64,000 nucleotides of DNA from Sweltsa coloradensis (taxonomy: Eukaryota; Arthropoda; Insecta; Plecoptera; Chloroperlidae), in NCBI GenBank assembly GCA_024449915.1, contig JAMZAV010001849.1, positions 62,001-126,000 on the forward strand, read 5' to 3'. The notes under the pieces were generated by a model. The model was given only the letters and a program-made list of their open reading frames with translations. It searched no databases and was not told where the DNA came from. Shown here in pieces: positions 12,101 to 22,127 of this stretch; position 1 is the first letter of the stretch, and every line of letters begins with the position of its first letter. The position numbers and the translations under genes are program-made.

Positions 12101-13130
12101 ATAGACGGAGAGCCAGTGACAGTTTCTATTACCTCATAAGGTACATATTATGTTTTGACCATTGGAATAGAAGCGGAAATTCATGTCATTTTCAAAAATG
12201 CGCGTCTTACGAGTCAACGTGGGGGCGTTTACCCGTCAGACGCCCCCAAAGTGGGCCCCAAAAAGGGTCAAATCTGCCCCCATGAAGTATACACGATTTA
12301 AACATACAAAAATTTATTGAAGAATTTAGCCCAAAAAAGAATATCACTCGTCAGACGGGCTGCGTTGGGCCGTTGACCCGTCAGACGCCCCCAAAGTGGG
12401 CCCCAAAAAAAGTCAACTGTGCCCTCATAAGGTATACGTGAATCAAACATACGTCATTTTATAGTGAAAATTACCAGAAAAACGAATATCACTCGTCAGA
12501 CGGGCTGCGTTGGGCCGTTGACCCCACAGACGCCCCCAAAGTGCCCCCCCCCAAAAAAAAGCCAAATCTGCCCTCAATAGGTATACATGATTCAAAAATA
12601 CGTCATGTTACAAAAAAAGTTACCAGGAAAACGAATATTACTCGTCAGACGAACTGCGTTGGGGCTTTGACCCGTTAAGTAACCCCCAAAGTGGGCCCCC
12701 AAAATGGTCAAATCTGCCCCCGTAGGATATACATAACTCAAACTTACGTCATTTTGTAGAGCCATTTACCAGGAAACGAATATCACTCGTCAGACGAGCT
12801 GCGTTGGGGCTTTGACCCGTTAAACGCCCCCGAAGTGGGCTCAAAAAAAGGTCAAATCTGCCCTCATAAGGTATTCATGATTCAAACATACGTCACTTTA
12901 AAGTTAAAGTTACGAGGAGGACTAATATTAGTCGTCAGACGATCTGCGTTGCGGCTTTGACCCGACAGACGGCCCCGGAATTGGACCCTAAAAATGATCA
13001 TATCTGCCCCCATAAATTAAACATGATTGGAAAATACGGTATTTTATAGAAAAATTTACCTCGGAAAAAAATATCACTCGTCAGACTGGCTGTATTGGGC
13101 CCTTACCTGCTACTTCCCCCCAAAAAATTT
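12101..13130 (+). repeat. Left inverted arm: about six ~145-bp tandem units
   Basis: Unit landmarks are a 'cagacgcccccaaagtgggc' block near 12237, 12383 and 12528, with diverged equivalents near 12670, 12820 and 12965. Each is followed by 'gtcaaatctgcccc', an AT-rich stretch with 'acatacgtcatttta', and 'atatcactcgtcagacg'. The outermost ~130 bp are unique TIR sequence. Units differ by scattered substitutions and small indels and decay inward. Confidence 0.85.
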
Positions 13131-13599
13131 GAAACATGTTTTGTCTCGAATACTTACGAAATTATGTGGGATTTAATCGGATTTGTGCGATAATATGTAG
13201 TCATTATGCATTATGCATTATGCATATTTTGGGTCATTGAGCCCTGCAACTACCACTTTTTTTTTTTAGGAATGTCTAGATCGATGAATAAATCAGGAAG
13301 ACATGTTATACTTTGTCTTAAGGTAATTATTTAAATAATGATGGTGTATGTATAGTATGTTAGGGTGTAAACTGCATGTAAAGAGTGTTGTAATTTTTTT
13401 ACCAATGAAGAGCTGTGTTTAATTTACTACTTGTTAATTAATGCTACTATACGGTTTCTGACTTTTAAATCACAGATTAGCTTAAACTCTGGCATATTAT
13501 ATAAAGATACAAGATAATCATTGACAATCATTTACTTTTATCAAATAAGTAATTAGATCATAGTAATCATAAGTTACGTAAGCAATTATCATCATATGA

Positions 13600-13978
13600 T
13601 AACCTATTAGTCAATAATCTTTAATATGTGTTGAATCATGCAAATAGTTTTTTAACAGTTACAAACAATTGAGGATTAGAATATATACATTAGTATGTCA
13701 TACCGGTAATTAACTCCAAACATCAAAACTTCCATACATTTGTTATCACAGTATGTTTGAATTTTTTATCATAGTAATCTTTAGAAGTAATCATCATCAA
13801 ATCATAAGTAAGAATTTGTATTGTGTTAAATCATGCAAATAGTGTTTATAAGTTACAAACAATTGATAAGAATATATAAATTGGTTTGGTATAATTAACT
13901 TCAAATATCAAAACTTTTACCACATTCGTGATCACTGTACGCTTGTATACGCTATAAAATTTTATTAGTAATCATCAT
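13600..13978 (+). repeat. ~190-bp tandem repeat, third unit split by gypsy insertion
   Basis: The landmark 'aatcatgcaaatag' occurs at about 13634 and 13829 and, in diverged form, at about 18987 beyond the gypsy element. 'cacattcgt.atcactgtacgct' occurs near 13925 and 19069. Removing the 4968-bp gypsy and its 5-bp duplication restores a spacing close to 190 bp. The gypsy therefore inserted into the third unit of a short satellite inside the foldback element. Confidence 0.65.
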
Positions 13979-14172
13979 TGTTATGTCTGTTAATTATAGC
14001 TGTCTGGTGTAAAGGGCCTAGCTAGGAAGACTATTAGGAGCAAAAGAATCCTTGGTATAAATCATGACAATTGAGTTATATGGCAGCCATTACAGGAAGT
14101 TCCTTTTTATTTAATCCACCGCCTTGTCGTGGGTACATCCCAGAATGGGTGCTAAATTTAAACGACATGACA
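13979..14172 (-). repeat. 3' LTR of the gypsy element
   Basis: 194 bp, starts TGTTATGTC and ends ACATGACA on the plus strand. It matches the other LTR except at three positions. It lies downstream of pol on the coding strand. Confidence 0.95.
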
Positions 14173-14185
14173 GTCCTCCCCACGA
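14173..14185 (-). promoter_or_regulatory. Polypurine tract (plus-strand primer) of the gypsy element
   Basis: On the coding strand GTGGGGAGGACTG directly abuts the 3' LTR, the expected position and composition for plus-strand DNA priming. Confidence 0.7.
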
Positions 14186-14371
14186 AGAAAAAAGAAAGTA
14201 TCATAGGTATTGTAGAGAAGTAACAATTATGCAATATAACAAGGCACACTATGGTAGCCAAGAGCTCCAATTGAATAACTTTTAAACACCAGATTATTAA
14301 TGTGGTAAGATAATAATAATTATTAAAATTGCAAACATTGTAGTCAAGCAACACAATTAAATTTAACTTAA

Positions 14372-14467
14372 ACTAACAGATTAATAGTGGTACAATAAGA
14401 CAATAAGGGATAGCCTAAAACTAACAGATTAATAGTGGTACAATAAGACAATAAGGGATAGCCTACT
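14372..14467. repeat. 48-bp direct duplication in the gypsy 3' untranslated region
   Basis: Two essentially identical 48-bp copies beginning 'actaacagattaatagtgg' lie between the pol stop and the polypurine tract, a recent tandem duplication. Confidence 0.9.
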
Positions 14468-14489
14468 CTCTTGTAGCTGAACTAAAAGT

Positions 14490-17400
14490 TTAAACTTGAG
14501 ATGATGTAGCGCGAATTACGAAGTCCCGGAGACGTGCCGGTGGTCCTCGGTCTCGCGCAGGATTTCGCCGCTCTTGGGGATCGTCAGGAGCGTCCACTTG
14601 GCGCTGCTCTTGGAGACCGCCAGGAACGTCCACTTGGCGCTGCTCTTGGAAACCGCCAGGAGCGTCCATTTGGCGCTGTTCTTGGGGCTCGTCGTCTCCA
14701 TCAGACAGTGGGTCTGTACTTGGATTGGGGACATGGTAATCTGTCCAATTGTCATGGCGTTGATGGGAGTTACCACTTGGCTCAACAAACTTCTTCAGAA
14801 ATGAAGTATTTCTGGTGATTGTCTGATAGCCACGTTGAGCAATCACCTGACTTCCACTGATTTTCTTGATGGTGAAGGGCTGGGGATCATAAGATGTACT
14901 CAGTTTGTTTTTCTTTGCCTGTCGGCACAGCACCTTATCGCCAACGCTGAACGAGTGGGGCTTAGTGTTTCGTTTTGTATTTGCCCAGTCGCAGGATGAT
15001 TGTTTTTTACGTTTATCGTGTTGCCTCAGTTCTTCTTCGTTGTCATCACATTCTAAGTTGGCCGGGGTAGATGGAAGAGTAGTCCGCATTTGACGACCGA
15101 AGAGCAGTTGGAATGGCGAGCACCCTGTTGTGGAATGGGGAGTGGCTCGGTAGTTCATGAGGGCAGAATCCAACTCGGTTCTTAAATTCTTGCCTTCCAT
15201 GTAGGCAGCGAGTACTGTTTTTCTTAGTGAAGCTACTGAACGTTCGGCTAATCCGTTCGCTTCCGGCCACAGTGGCGTCACCTTGTGGTGTCGGAAACCC
15301 ATTTCTTTTGAGAAGTCAGCGAATTCCCCTCCGTTGAAGGGGGGTCCATTGTCAGACTTGACTTGAATTACTGTGCCGAATTGGCTGAAGAGACGCCGTA
15401 GGACAGGAATGACATGGCGAGCGCTGGTAGATGGAATGATTTCGGCAAAAGGGTATCTGGAATATTCGTCAGTTAGAATGAGTATGTATTTTTCATCAGG
15501 ATAGGGCCCGTCGAAGTCCATTACCACGTTCTGCCAGGGTCCAGCTGGGAGTTCTGTAGGCAGCACGGGGTCTCGGCATGTCTTAGGTTTTGATATAGCT
15601 TGGCACGGAATACATGACCTGACGGCTGCTTCCACTTTTTGGTCAATGCCTGGGAACCAGAGCTTCTCGCAAATGAGTTGTTTTGTCTTCACTACTCCTC
15701 GGTGTCCTTGATGAGCCAAACTTACAGCCGTGTCTTGGAGAGAAGTTGGTAGTACTAGTCTCGAACCTCGGAGGACAACTCCGTTAGCCGTCGCGAGTTC
15801 TTCCTTCAACCTCTGGTAGGGAGTTAGATCTCGATGAGTCCACGTTTTCTTCGAATTTGTGAGTAATGCAGAGATGAGCAGTTGCAGGGTTTCGTCCTTG
15901 GCTGTTTCCGCTGCTACTTTTTCTAGGGACATTGCCACAGGGCAGGATTGGGTGGTCATGAAGACTGCATACTCTTCAGGGATCCTGTGAACGTGTTTGC
16001 TTGAGCCAACATAGGGTAGTGGATGCCGGGAAATGTAATCGGAGGGGTTATCTTTGCCGCTTTGTTGAACGGCGTGGAACTTGTAGAGTTGGGTGCGAAG
16101 TAGCATGCGTTCAATTCGCGCAGAAGGAAAAGCCCGGGGATTGGAGAAGAATGGTAACAAGGGTTTATGGTCGGTGTGTAGGGTGAAGGTGGTGGCATAT
16201 AGATAAAGATGAAAATATTCCATTACATACACAGCCGATAGCATTTCCTTTTCCATTTGAGAATATCGTTCTTCGACCGAGGTAAGGGCTCGGCTAGCAT
16301 AACCTACTACCTTGACTGTTTCTCCATCTTGCTGCGACAAGATTGCACCCAAACCGTAAGGCCCGGCATCGACATGAAGATGCGTCTCTTTGTTGATATC
16401 GTAGTACGCCAGCGTGTGAGATGTGGTTAACTGGGTCTTTACTGTCTTAAACGCATTGTCATGAACCTCTGTCCACACCCATTCGTTGTTGTTCTCCGTA
16501 AGTTTCCGAAGAGGTTTTGTGATCGACGCAAGACTGGGAATGAATCGCCCACAATAGTTTAGCATACCCAACAGACTGCGTACTTCTTTAGCATTTGTAG
16601 GAGTCTCAAGATTGGCCACAGCAGCAACTTTGTCTGGATCAACTCTCAGACCATCCTTGGTGAAAATGTAACCAAAGAACTTTAGTTGTGACTGGCCAAA
16701 TTGACCCTTTTTTTCATTTAAAGCGAGTTTTTTTTCTTGAAGACGACGCAGTACTGTGTGGAGAGCTTGATCGTGTTCTTCTTTAGTGGTACCATACACG
16801 AGAATGTCATCGCTTATATTCAGAACCCCAGGTATGTTGCTGAGAACTTGGCGTATGGTATCTTGGAAGATTTCCGTGGCAGATGATATTCCAAAATTTA
16901 GCCTTTTATACCTCCTTAGGCCTAAATGGGTCGTGAAGGTTGTGATGGATCGAGACTCTGCATCCAGTTCCAACTGATGGTATCCACAATTCAAGTCCAG
17001 CTTCGAAAAGTAGGCCGCACCATTGAGGGACGAAACAATGTCTTCTATGGTAGGGGTTATGTGACGTTCCCTGAGAATCGCCTTGTTGGGATGTCTCATA
17101 TCGATGCAGAGACGGATGGCAGTTGGATCTCCAGACTTTGGTACCACAACTATAGGCGAAACCCATGGCGTAGGACCTTCTACCCGTTCGATAATGTCCG
17201 CTTCCTCCAACCGGTTGACCTCAGCTTCGACCAATTTTCGGAGATGAAACGGAATCCTACGATGCTTTTGAGCGACGGGAGGTACGGATTTGTCTATGTG
17301 TAGATGAACTTGCTGATCGATAAGTTTTCCGACGCCAGAGAAAAGGGAAGTGAATTTCGCCTTGTAGTACTCGTCAGCTGAATTGTCCGAAGTTGAGAAC

Positions 17401-17534
17401 GTGATTTGTATTAAACCTAGCTCCACCGATGCCCTGTAGCTTAGAAGAGGGTCGGCAGACCCATTTATGACAAATATATCGGACAAAATAGTTTTGCCTG
17501 AATGCTGTAGAGTAGCGTTAAATTTTCCAGCCAC
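14490..17534 (-). CDS. pol: Gypsy Pol: protease end, RT, RNase H, integrase
   Basis: About 1014 codons are open. In order: the end of the retropepsin (LLSYRASVELGL); RT with IRLCIDMRHPN, FSKLDLNCGYHQ, LNFGISSATE and the catalytic ISDDILVYG; RNase H with HLHVDAGPYGLGA, EKEMLSAVY and TLHTDHKPL; an integrase HHCC finger (HQGHRG ... CIPCQ); and an integrase core with MDFDGPYPDEKY, VKSDNGPPFNGGEF and PEANGLAERS, giving the three acidic residues. The tail carries a 12-residue repeat. It would copy the element's RNA into DNA and insert it. The catalytic residues I can see are intact. The frame differs from Gag, and a stop lies just upstream (near 17572), so as written it is not expressed as a Gag-Pol fusion. 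The true N-terminus lies in the Gag frame. Confidence 0.95.
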   Translation of the reverse strand: MAGKFNATLQHSGKTILSDIFVINGSADPLLSYRASVELGLIQITFSTSDNSADEYYKAKFTSLFSGVGKLIDQQVHLHIDKSVPPVAQKHRRIPFHLRKLVEAEVNRLEEADIIERVEGPTPWVSPIVVVPKSGDPTAIRLCIDMRHPNKAILRERHITPTIEDIVSSLNGAAYFSKLDLNCGYHQLELDAESRSITTFTTHLGLRRYKRLNFGISSATEIFQDTIRQVLSNIPGVLNISDDILVYGTTKEEHDQALHTVLRRLQEKKLALNEKKGQFGQSQLKFFGYIFTKDGLRVDPDKVAAVANLETPTNAKEVRSLLGMLNYCGRFIPSLASITKPLRKLTENNNEWVWTEVHDNAFKTVKTQLTTSHTLAYYDINKETHLHVDAGPYGLGAILSQQDGETVKVVGYASRALTSVEERYSQMEKEMLSAVYVMEYFHLYLYATTFTLHTDHKPLLPFFSNPRAFPSARIERMLLRTQLYKFHAVQQSGKDNPSDYISRHPLPYVGSSKHVHRIPEEYAVFMTTQSCPVAMSLEKVAAETAKDETLQLLISALLTNSKKTWTHRDLTPYQRLKEELATANGVVLRGSRLVLPTSLQDTAVSLAHQGHRGVVKTKQLICEKLWFPGIDQKVEAAVRSCIPCQAISKPKTCRDPVLPTELPAGPWQNVVMDFDGPYPDEKYILILTDEYSRYPFAEIIPSTSARHVIPVLRRLFSQFGTVIQVKSDNGPPFNGGEFADFSKEMGFRHHKVTPLWPEANGLAERSVASLRKTVLAAYMEGKNLRTELDSALMNYRATPHSTTGCSPFQLLFGRQMRTTLPSTPANLECDDNEEELRQHDKRKKQSSCDWANTKRNTKPHSFSVGDKVLCRQAKKNKLSTSYDPQPFTIKKISGSQVIAQRGYQTITRNTSFLKKFVEPSGNSHQRHDNWTDYHVPNPSTDPLSDGDDEPQEQRQMDAPGGFQEQRQVDVPGGLQEQRQVDAPDDPQERRNPARDRGPPARLRDFVIRATSSQV
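14574..14700 (-). repeat. 36-bp coding tandem repeat at the C-terminus of Pol
   Basis: Three and a half copies encode repeats of QEQRQ(M/V)D(A/V)P followed by two or three variable residues. They lie beyond the integrase C-terminal domain and keep frame. Function unknown. Confidence 0.9.
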
Positions 17535-18739
17535 AGATAAGCCTTCTGCGCTGTTAAATACGGAAAAATTTTAGTGCCTGTAGGTTCAAATTTTGGAATG
17601 TTTTTCATCCGGCTCAAAGTGGCAGTGGATATTACATTCACACTTGTGCCCGTGTCGACAATGAACTGGATGAGAGTGCCATTTACCTGGACTACAACCG
17701 ATGGCAGACTTTTCTTACCAGAATTCCCGGTTCCGTTGGTCGCATAGGCTGTATTGTCGAGCGATGCGGACACGAAGAAGATCGGTTCATCTGACGATGT
17801 TGAGTGGCTGCGAGCTGACTCATCTGCAACGGCACGGACAACTGTACCTCTGTTGTTTGTAGTCTGGTCCAACCTAGAACTTGAGGAGGCATGAGCAGAC
17901 TGGCAAACTTTTGCATAATGGTTTCGTTTCCCACAGTTATTGCAATTTTTGTTTCTAGCAGGACACGATTCTTTCCCCCCCTCATGCGGCCAACTTCCCC
18001 CGCAGTTATAGCACGATCTGCTTGTGTTGGCCTCACTTGTAGGCCTAGTATTATTTGAGTTCTGAGGCTTTTGGGCCTTGTACTGATTAGGCCTAGGCCT
18101 ACCTCTAAACTGGCTAGGTCTAGTAGCATTTGCGGTCTCTAGAGTGTCTGACATGAAATCTGTGGAATGCATAGGTCTAGTCTGTGCCTCTATGGCAGCA
18201 GCTCGGCTTTCAGTTAATTCGTAAGATCTCCCCTCATTAAGAATGTCCTGAAGCGTGGCCTTGGGGTTGCGCAGGGCATACCGCCTCAATCGGCCTGAAC
18301 ACATGTTCTGAATAAGTTGCGATTTGATCTCTCGTGTTGAGTCGTGGAAATCGCAGGTCTGAGCTAGCTTTAGAAGGCGTGAATGATATTGATCCAAAGA
18401 CTCTTCAGGCCTTTGGGTTGCCGACTGAAAGGTGTAAAGCTCGAACTCTATGTTTATTTTAGATGAGAAATGTAACGAAAGATTGGCCTTTGCCACATCG
18501 TGTACATTTGGGGTTATGTTATCTGAAGTAGTGGGAGGTTCAGGAAGGTCCTTGAATATCTCATACACTTCCTCACCTGCCGTAGTTAGTAATAGGGCGC
18601 GCTTCCTCTCAGGTTGTGATACTGCAGACGCTTCAAGAAGCAGCTCGAACTTGTCCACCCATGTGGCCCAAGAACGCCCGTCGGAATGAGATAGAGAAAA
18701 TGGCTGTAAAAAGCCTGAACTTACTGGAAAGTTGTTCAT
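17465..18739 (-). CDS. gag: Gypsy Gag fused to the start of the protease
   Basis: Starts at the ATG at 18739 (MNNFPVSSGF), 14 bases inside the 5' LTR; a longer reading to 18751 would need a TTG start. A helical capsid-like region (WATWVDKFELLLEA to about residue 210) is followed by a basic linker and two zinc knuckles (CYNCGGSWPHEGGKESC, CNNCGKRNHYAKVC). The aspartic protease motif IQFIVDTGTSVNVIS sits near residue 370. The frame is then lost close to a T/A-rich run around 17560-17575, and the rest of the protease lies in the Pol frame. Programmed shifts in this group normally precede the protease, so a break inside it looks like a mutation or sequence error. Confidence 0.9.
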   Translation of the reverse strand: MNNFPVSSGFLQPFSLSHSDGRSWATWVDKFELLLEASAVSQPERKRALLLTTAGEEVYEIFKDLPEPPTTSDNITPNVHDVAKANLSLHFSSKINIEFELYTFQSATQRPEESLDQYHSRLLKLAQTCDFHDSTREIKSQLIQNMCSGRLRRYALRNPKATLQDILNEGRSYELTESRAAAIEAQTRPMHSTDFMSDTLETANATRPSQFRGRPRPNQYKAQKPQNSNNTRPTSEANTSRSCYNCGGSWPHEGGKESCPARNKNCNNCGKRNHYAKVCQSAHASSSSRLDQTTNNRGTVVRAVADESARSHSTSSDEPIFFVSASLDNTAYATNGTGNSGKKSLPSVVVQVNGTLIQFIVDTGTSVNVISTATLSRMKNIPKFEPTGTKIFPYLTAQKAYLWLENLTLLYSIQAKLFCPIYLS

Positions 18740-18750
18740 CCTGGTCGCCA
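18740..18750 (-). promoter_or_regulatory. Primer binding site of the gypsy element
   Basis: On the coding strand TGGCGACCAGG follows the 5' LTR after two bases. TGG is the expected complement of a tRNA 3' CCA. Mag-type elements commonly use a serine tRNA; I cannot confirm which tRNA pairs here. Confidence 0.6.
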
Positions 18751-18752
18751 AA

Positions 18753-18946
18753 TGTTATGTCTGTTAATTATAGCTGTCTGGCGTAAAGGGCCTAGCTAGG
18801 AAGACTATTAGGAGCAAAGGAATCCTTGGTATAAATCATGACAATTCAGTTATATGGCAGCCATTACAGGAAGTTCCTTTTTATTTAATCCACCGCCTTG
18901 TCGTGGGTACATCCCAGAATGGGTGCTAAATTTAAACGACATGACA
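18753..18946 (-). repeat. 5' LTR of the gypsy element
   Basis: 194 bp, three differences from the 3' LTR, followed by the target duplication ATCAT. Confidence 0.95.
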
Positions 18947-19269
18947 ATCATCACATCATAACATACATAATAATCTTTTACATGCGTTGAAACATGCAAA
19001 TACTTTTCATTAAAGACAATTGACAATTAGAATAAATAAATTGTGAAAAAATTAAAACTGTTATCACATTCGTCATCACTGTACGCTGCTTCCGAAACAT
19101 CTATGTCATCATCATCCTCATCGAAATCCTCTACTTCTAAATCGCATTGCATAATCTCATCAAGTGACGAAGAGGACAGATCATAGAGGAACCATCTTGG
19201 TCTGTATTTAACATCTCTATAGTATATACACATATTGGCATTTAAAAAAAAAAAATCTGTCTATGGAAC

Positions 19270-19690
19270 CAATTTAACAGCGTCATTGTCGCCTACAATA
19301 AAACCAAGGTTTAATATATTATATATGACATTGGAGGTAACAGCGTCATAGTCGCCTACTATAAAGCCAAGTTTAAACATCATATTTCCCAACTCTAGGG
19401 TTACAGAGATGGTTTGTATTTCTCCAAGTTATTTTCATGTGTAGTCTAATAGGCAGTGCAATCTGCTCTACACACGTTATTAACAATGTACAAAACAGAC
19501 CAAAAATTAGACAGTTTTAATTGGTGGCCGCATACTCAGTTGGTAAGAGCATAGCCCGGTAAGCTAAGGTCCCGGGTTCAAACCCCGGTGTAGTCACTTT
19601 TTTAATTTCTGTCTAAAGTACTAACATAACAGCGTCATAGTCGCCTACTATAAAGCCAAGTTTAAACATCATTATATATATATTTATATA
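19270..19690 (+). repeat. tRNA-like SINE copy with repeated tail modules
   Basis: The tRNA-like head at 19526-19596 matches 205-276 but has lost one base of the D-stem and changed the anticodon loop (CCGGTAA), so it cannot be functional. The tail module with 'cagcgtcatagtcgcctac' occurs at about 19341 and 19627, with a diverged version at 19280. The module therefore lies on both sides of the head, as if two copies had inserted in tandem. It lies in the interior of the foldback element. Confidence 0.6.
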
Positions 19691-19699
19691 TATAATATA

Positions 19700-21037
19700 G
19701 GCCTACAAAAATACAAAAAATGATGAAATACTGAGGAGTAATATTCTTTTTCATGGTCACTTTTACTATAGAATGCCGTATGTTTCAATCATATATACCT
19801 TAAGACTGTTGGCTAAGCTCGAGAAAACCAGGCTTTGACGCAGAGCGCAGAGGTGAAGTCTGGACTCTGGATCACTTGGAAGCTCGATCGGTGGTCCTAT
19901 CGGGTTGTGCTTTGCACCAAAATGTTAAGAATGTGTAATAGGGGGTATCTAGGCACATTTTCCAAATATTGCTCACTTTTCTTATTAAATGACCGTAAAT
20001 ATGACACTGAACTGTTAATTTGTAGTAGCCTTATATACCAATTTTGTGTAGGAGATAATTATTTGAAATCTCAAAATGTGCTTTGATAGCAACACACGCT
20101 CATCCTTTCTGAACAGCCTCCCAAAAATGCAGATTTTTTGGATGAAAATTAAAGGTCAAAAAGCGGTACATTCTGTATGTGAAATTAGCTGGATTTGGCG
20201 ATCAAGCGTGTTTTTAAATGGGCATTTAACATTGTAAAAAACGTTGGCCCGAGCTTGGCAAACAGTCTTAAGGGCAGATTTGACATCTTTGGGGGCCCAC
20301 TTTGGAGGTTACCTAACGGGTCAAAGCCCCAACGCAAGACGCACCCCATCTGACGAGTGATATTCGATTTCTTGGTAACTGACTCTATAAAATGACGTAT
20401 GTTTGAATTATGTATACCTTATGAGGGCAGATTTGACCTTTTTTTGGGCCCACTTCGGGGGCGATTGGCGGGTCAAAGCCCTAACGCAGCCCGTCTGAAG
20501 AGTGATATTCGCTTTCTGGTAACTGGCTCTATAAAATGACGTAAGTTTGAATTATGTATATCCAATGGGGGCAGATTTGACCATTTTGGGGGCCCACTTT
20601 AAGGGTTTCTTAACGGGTCAAAGCCCCAACGCAGCTCGTCTGACGAGTAATATTCGTTTTCCTGGTAACTTTTTTTATAACATGACGTATGTTTGAATCA
20701 TGTATACCTACTGAGGGCAGATTTGACTTTTTTAGGGGGGCCCACTTTGGGGGCGTCTGTTGGGTCAACGGCCCAACGCAGCCCGTCTGACGAGTGATAT
20801 TCTTTTTTGGGCTAGCTTCTTCAATAAATTTTTGTATGTTTTAAACGTGTATACTTAATGGGGGCAGATTTGACCCTTTTTGGGGCCCACTTTGGGGGCG
20901 TCTGACGGGTAAACGCCCCCACGTTGACTCGTAAGACGCACATTTTTGAAAATGACGCGAATTTCCGCTTCTATTCCAATGGTCAAAACATATGTACCTT
21001 ATGAGGTAATAGAAACTGTCACTGGCTCTCGGTCTAT
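19700..21037 (-). repeat. Right inverted arm of the foldback element
   Basis: Five clear ~145-bp units (block landmarks near 20310, 20460, 20600, 20750 and 20900) run opposite to those of the left arm. A sixth, innermost, diverged unit is split by the TTAA-flanked MITE. The outer ~130 bp match the left end closely, including 'gtcattttcaaaaatg' and 'gacagtttctattacc' in reverse complement. Confidence 0.85.
19804..20267. mobile_element. MITE flanked by TTAA, inside an arm unit of the foldback element
   Basis: GACTGTTGGCTAAGCTCG at the left is matched, inverted, by CGAGCTTGGCAAACAGTC at the right. TTAA flanks both ends (19800-19803 and 20268-20271). The outer sequences join to restore the arm-unit text 'atatataccttaa' to 'gggcagatttgac', which occurs uninterrupted in sister units. 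A TTAA target duplication is typical of piggyBac-type transposition; the terminal bases are not the usual CCC, so the superfamily is tentative. The ORF at 19835-20086 inside shows no known domain. Confidence 0.65.
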
Positions 21038-21888
21038 TAGTTTTCTGCCGGCCGCTACTCCTGCGCTGTTGTCACGACTGCTAAGCGGCGAAGATGAAGG
21101 AAATTTCTTTACACATTTAACAATCAGTTTAGTGTAACTGTCGAATTACCACCTCGAAACTCGTTCGATTGCCCGGTAGTGGTAAAAAGAACAACAAGAA
21201 GAAATGATGCTAACTCAAATGTCGGTGAACACAATAACTCTAATTAATAAAAATATATTAATTAATTAATTATGAAAAATAATTAATTAATTAATTTTAA
21301 AAATCTGAAAAATTAACTTAAAGTTAATAGCAAGGATTAAAATGGATCAATTTCTTCAATCATAAGATTTGTAATGAGTTTCCATCCAGAATTTTAATTA
21401 AATAAAATAAAAAAACAATTACATATGTCAGTTAAAACACTCCCTGCCTACCTTATGGATCCACTTCTACACAATGTTCTGACTTCCCAGGCTAATCCAC
21501 CTGCCTAAGTACATTCATTGTTTTCCCTCCAATAGTTTTATAAAAAAAAATGTTTAATTAATAGGAGATTGATTAAATTAATTGAGTTAATAGATATTGA
21601 ATTAGGTACTCATCATTTACTGCCTGGGTCGGAGACCGCGTGATCGATTGTCTGTGTTTCGATTTCTCTGAGGGAAGTGCGATGTATCCAATTCCAATAG
21701 AGCACGGGGACATTGCTTGCTCACCGCCGGTCTAGTTCTGTGGTGCAGGGGGGTTGGGGGGGGGGGGGGGGCACGTGAAAGCGCAGAAGATACACTCACG
21801 GGATCGCTCGCACTTGCTTGGTAGCATGCGCGCTTCCGACACAACTCAAATGTTATTCAGCAATGTAAAACAGTTAATTTTGCGGTGT
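21038..21888. other. No gene; AT palindrome and G-run
   Basis: 21255-21296 is built of ATTA/TTAA words around a short centre and could form a hairpin. 21746-21771 contains a long G-run. The minus-strand ORF at 21617-21844 crosses the G-run and is not credible. Confidence 0.5.
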
Positions 21889-22065
21889 CATTAGGTCACA
21901 AAACAAGACCAGCTACGATATGCGCATTAGAACACTCTCTCGGCGATTGTAGAACAATATAATATTTCCGTGACATTAGACAAGTCACAAAACAAGTCCA
22001 GCTACGATATGCGCAGTAGAACACTCATTCGGCGATTGTAGAACAATTCTAAAAGCGATTTTTTT
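21889..22065 (+). repeat. Two-copy tandem repeat, ~89-bp unit
   Basis: Both copies contain 'cacaaaacaag.ccagctac', 'gatatgcgca.tagaacact' and 'cggcgattgtagaacaat'. They are about 95% alike by eye. Confidence 0.85.
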
Positions 22066-22127
22066 CAATGATATTAATTTACACCCACACAAACACGTAC
22101 TACTAATGGAAATCTCCCACCACTCGC

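Larger units (their letters stand above)
13979..18946 (-). mobile_element. Ty3/gypsy LTR retrotransposon, Mag-like
   Basis: A 4968-bp element with 194-bp LTRs (three differences between them), a 5-bp target duplication ATCAT at 13974-13978 and 18947-18951, LTR termini TG...CA, a primer binding site, a polypurine tract, and Gag plus Pol frames on the minus strand. Domain order in Pol is protease, RT, RNase H, integrase, which defines Ty3/gypsy. The short LTRs, absence of env and the RT sequence style are those of the Mag/K02A2.6 group. One frame break inside the protease is the only coding lesion noticed. It inserted into the interior of the foldback element. Confidence 0.95.
12101..21037. mobile_element. 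Foldback-like DNA transposon with tandem-repeat TIRs, later invaded by other elements
   Basis: The two ends are inverted copies. The left end reads 'agacggagagccagtgac' and the right end carries its reverse complement with one change ('ggctctcggtct'). Inward, each arm continues as an array of ~145-bp units running in opposite directions. The unique interior is interrupted by a gypsy element (13979-18946), a SINE-like copy (19270-19690) and a MITE (19804-20267). Without these the element would be roughly 3 kb. No transposase reading frame of its own is visible, so it is non-autonomous. Long TIRs built of internal tandem repeats are the hallmark of Drosophila Foldback and Galileo-type elements; membership is inferred from architecture only. 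A target duplication was not identified. Confidence 0.7.

Noticed and set aside
19027..19233. Acidic minus-strand ORF as a transposase N-terminus
   Set aside because: It lies across a tandem-repeat unit, and the Asp/Glu run comes from an ATC/TC-rich stretch; no domain supports it.
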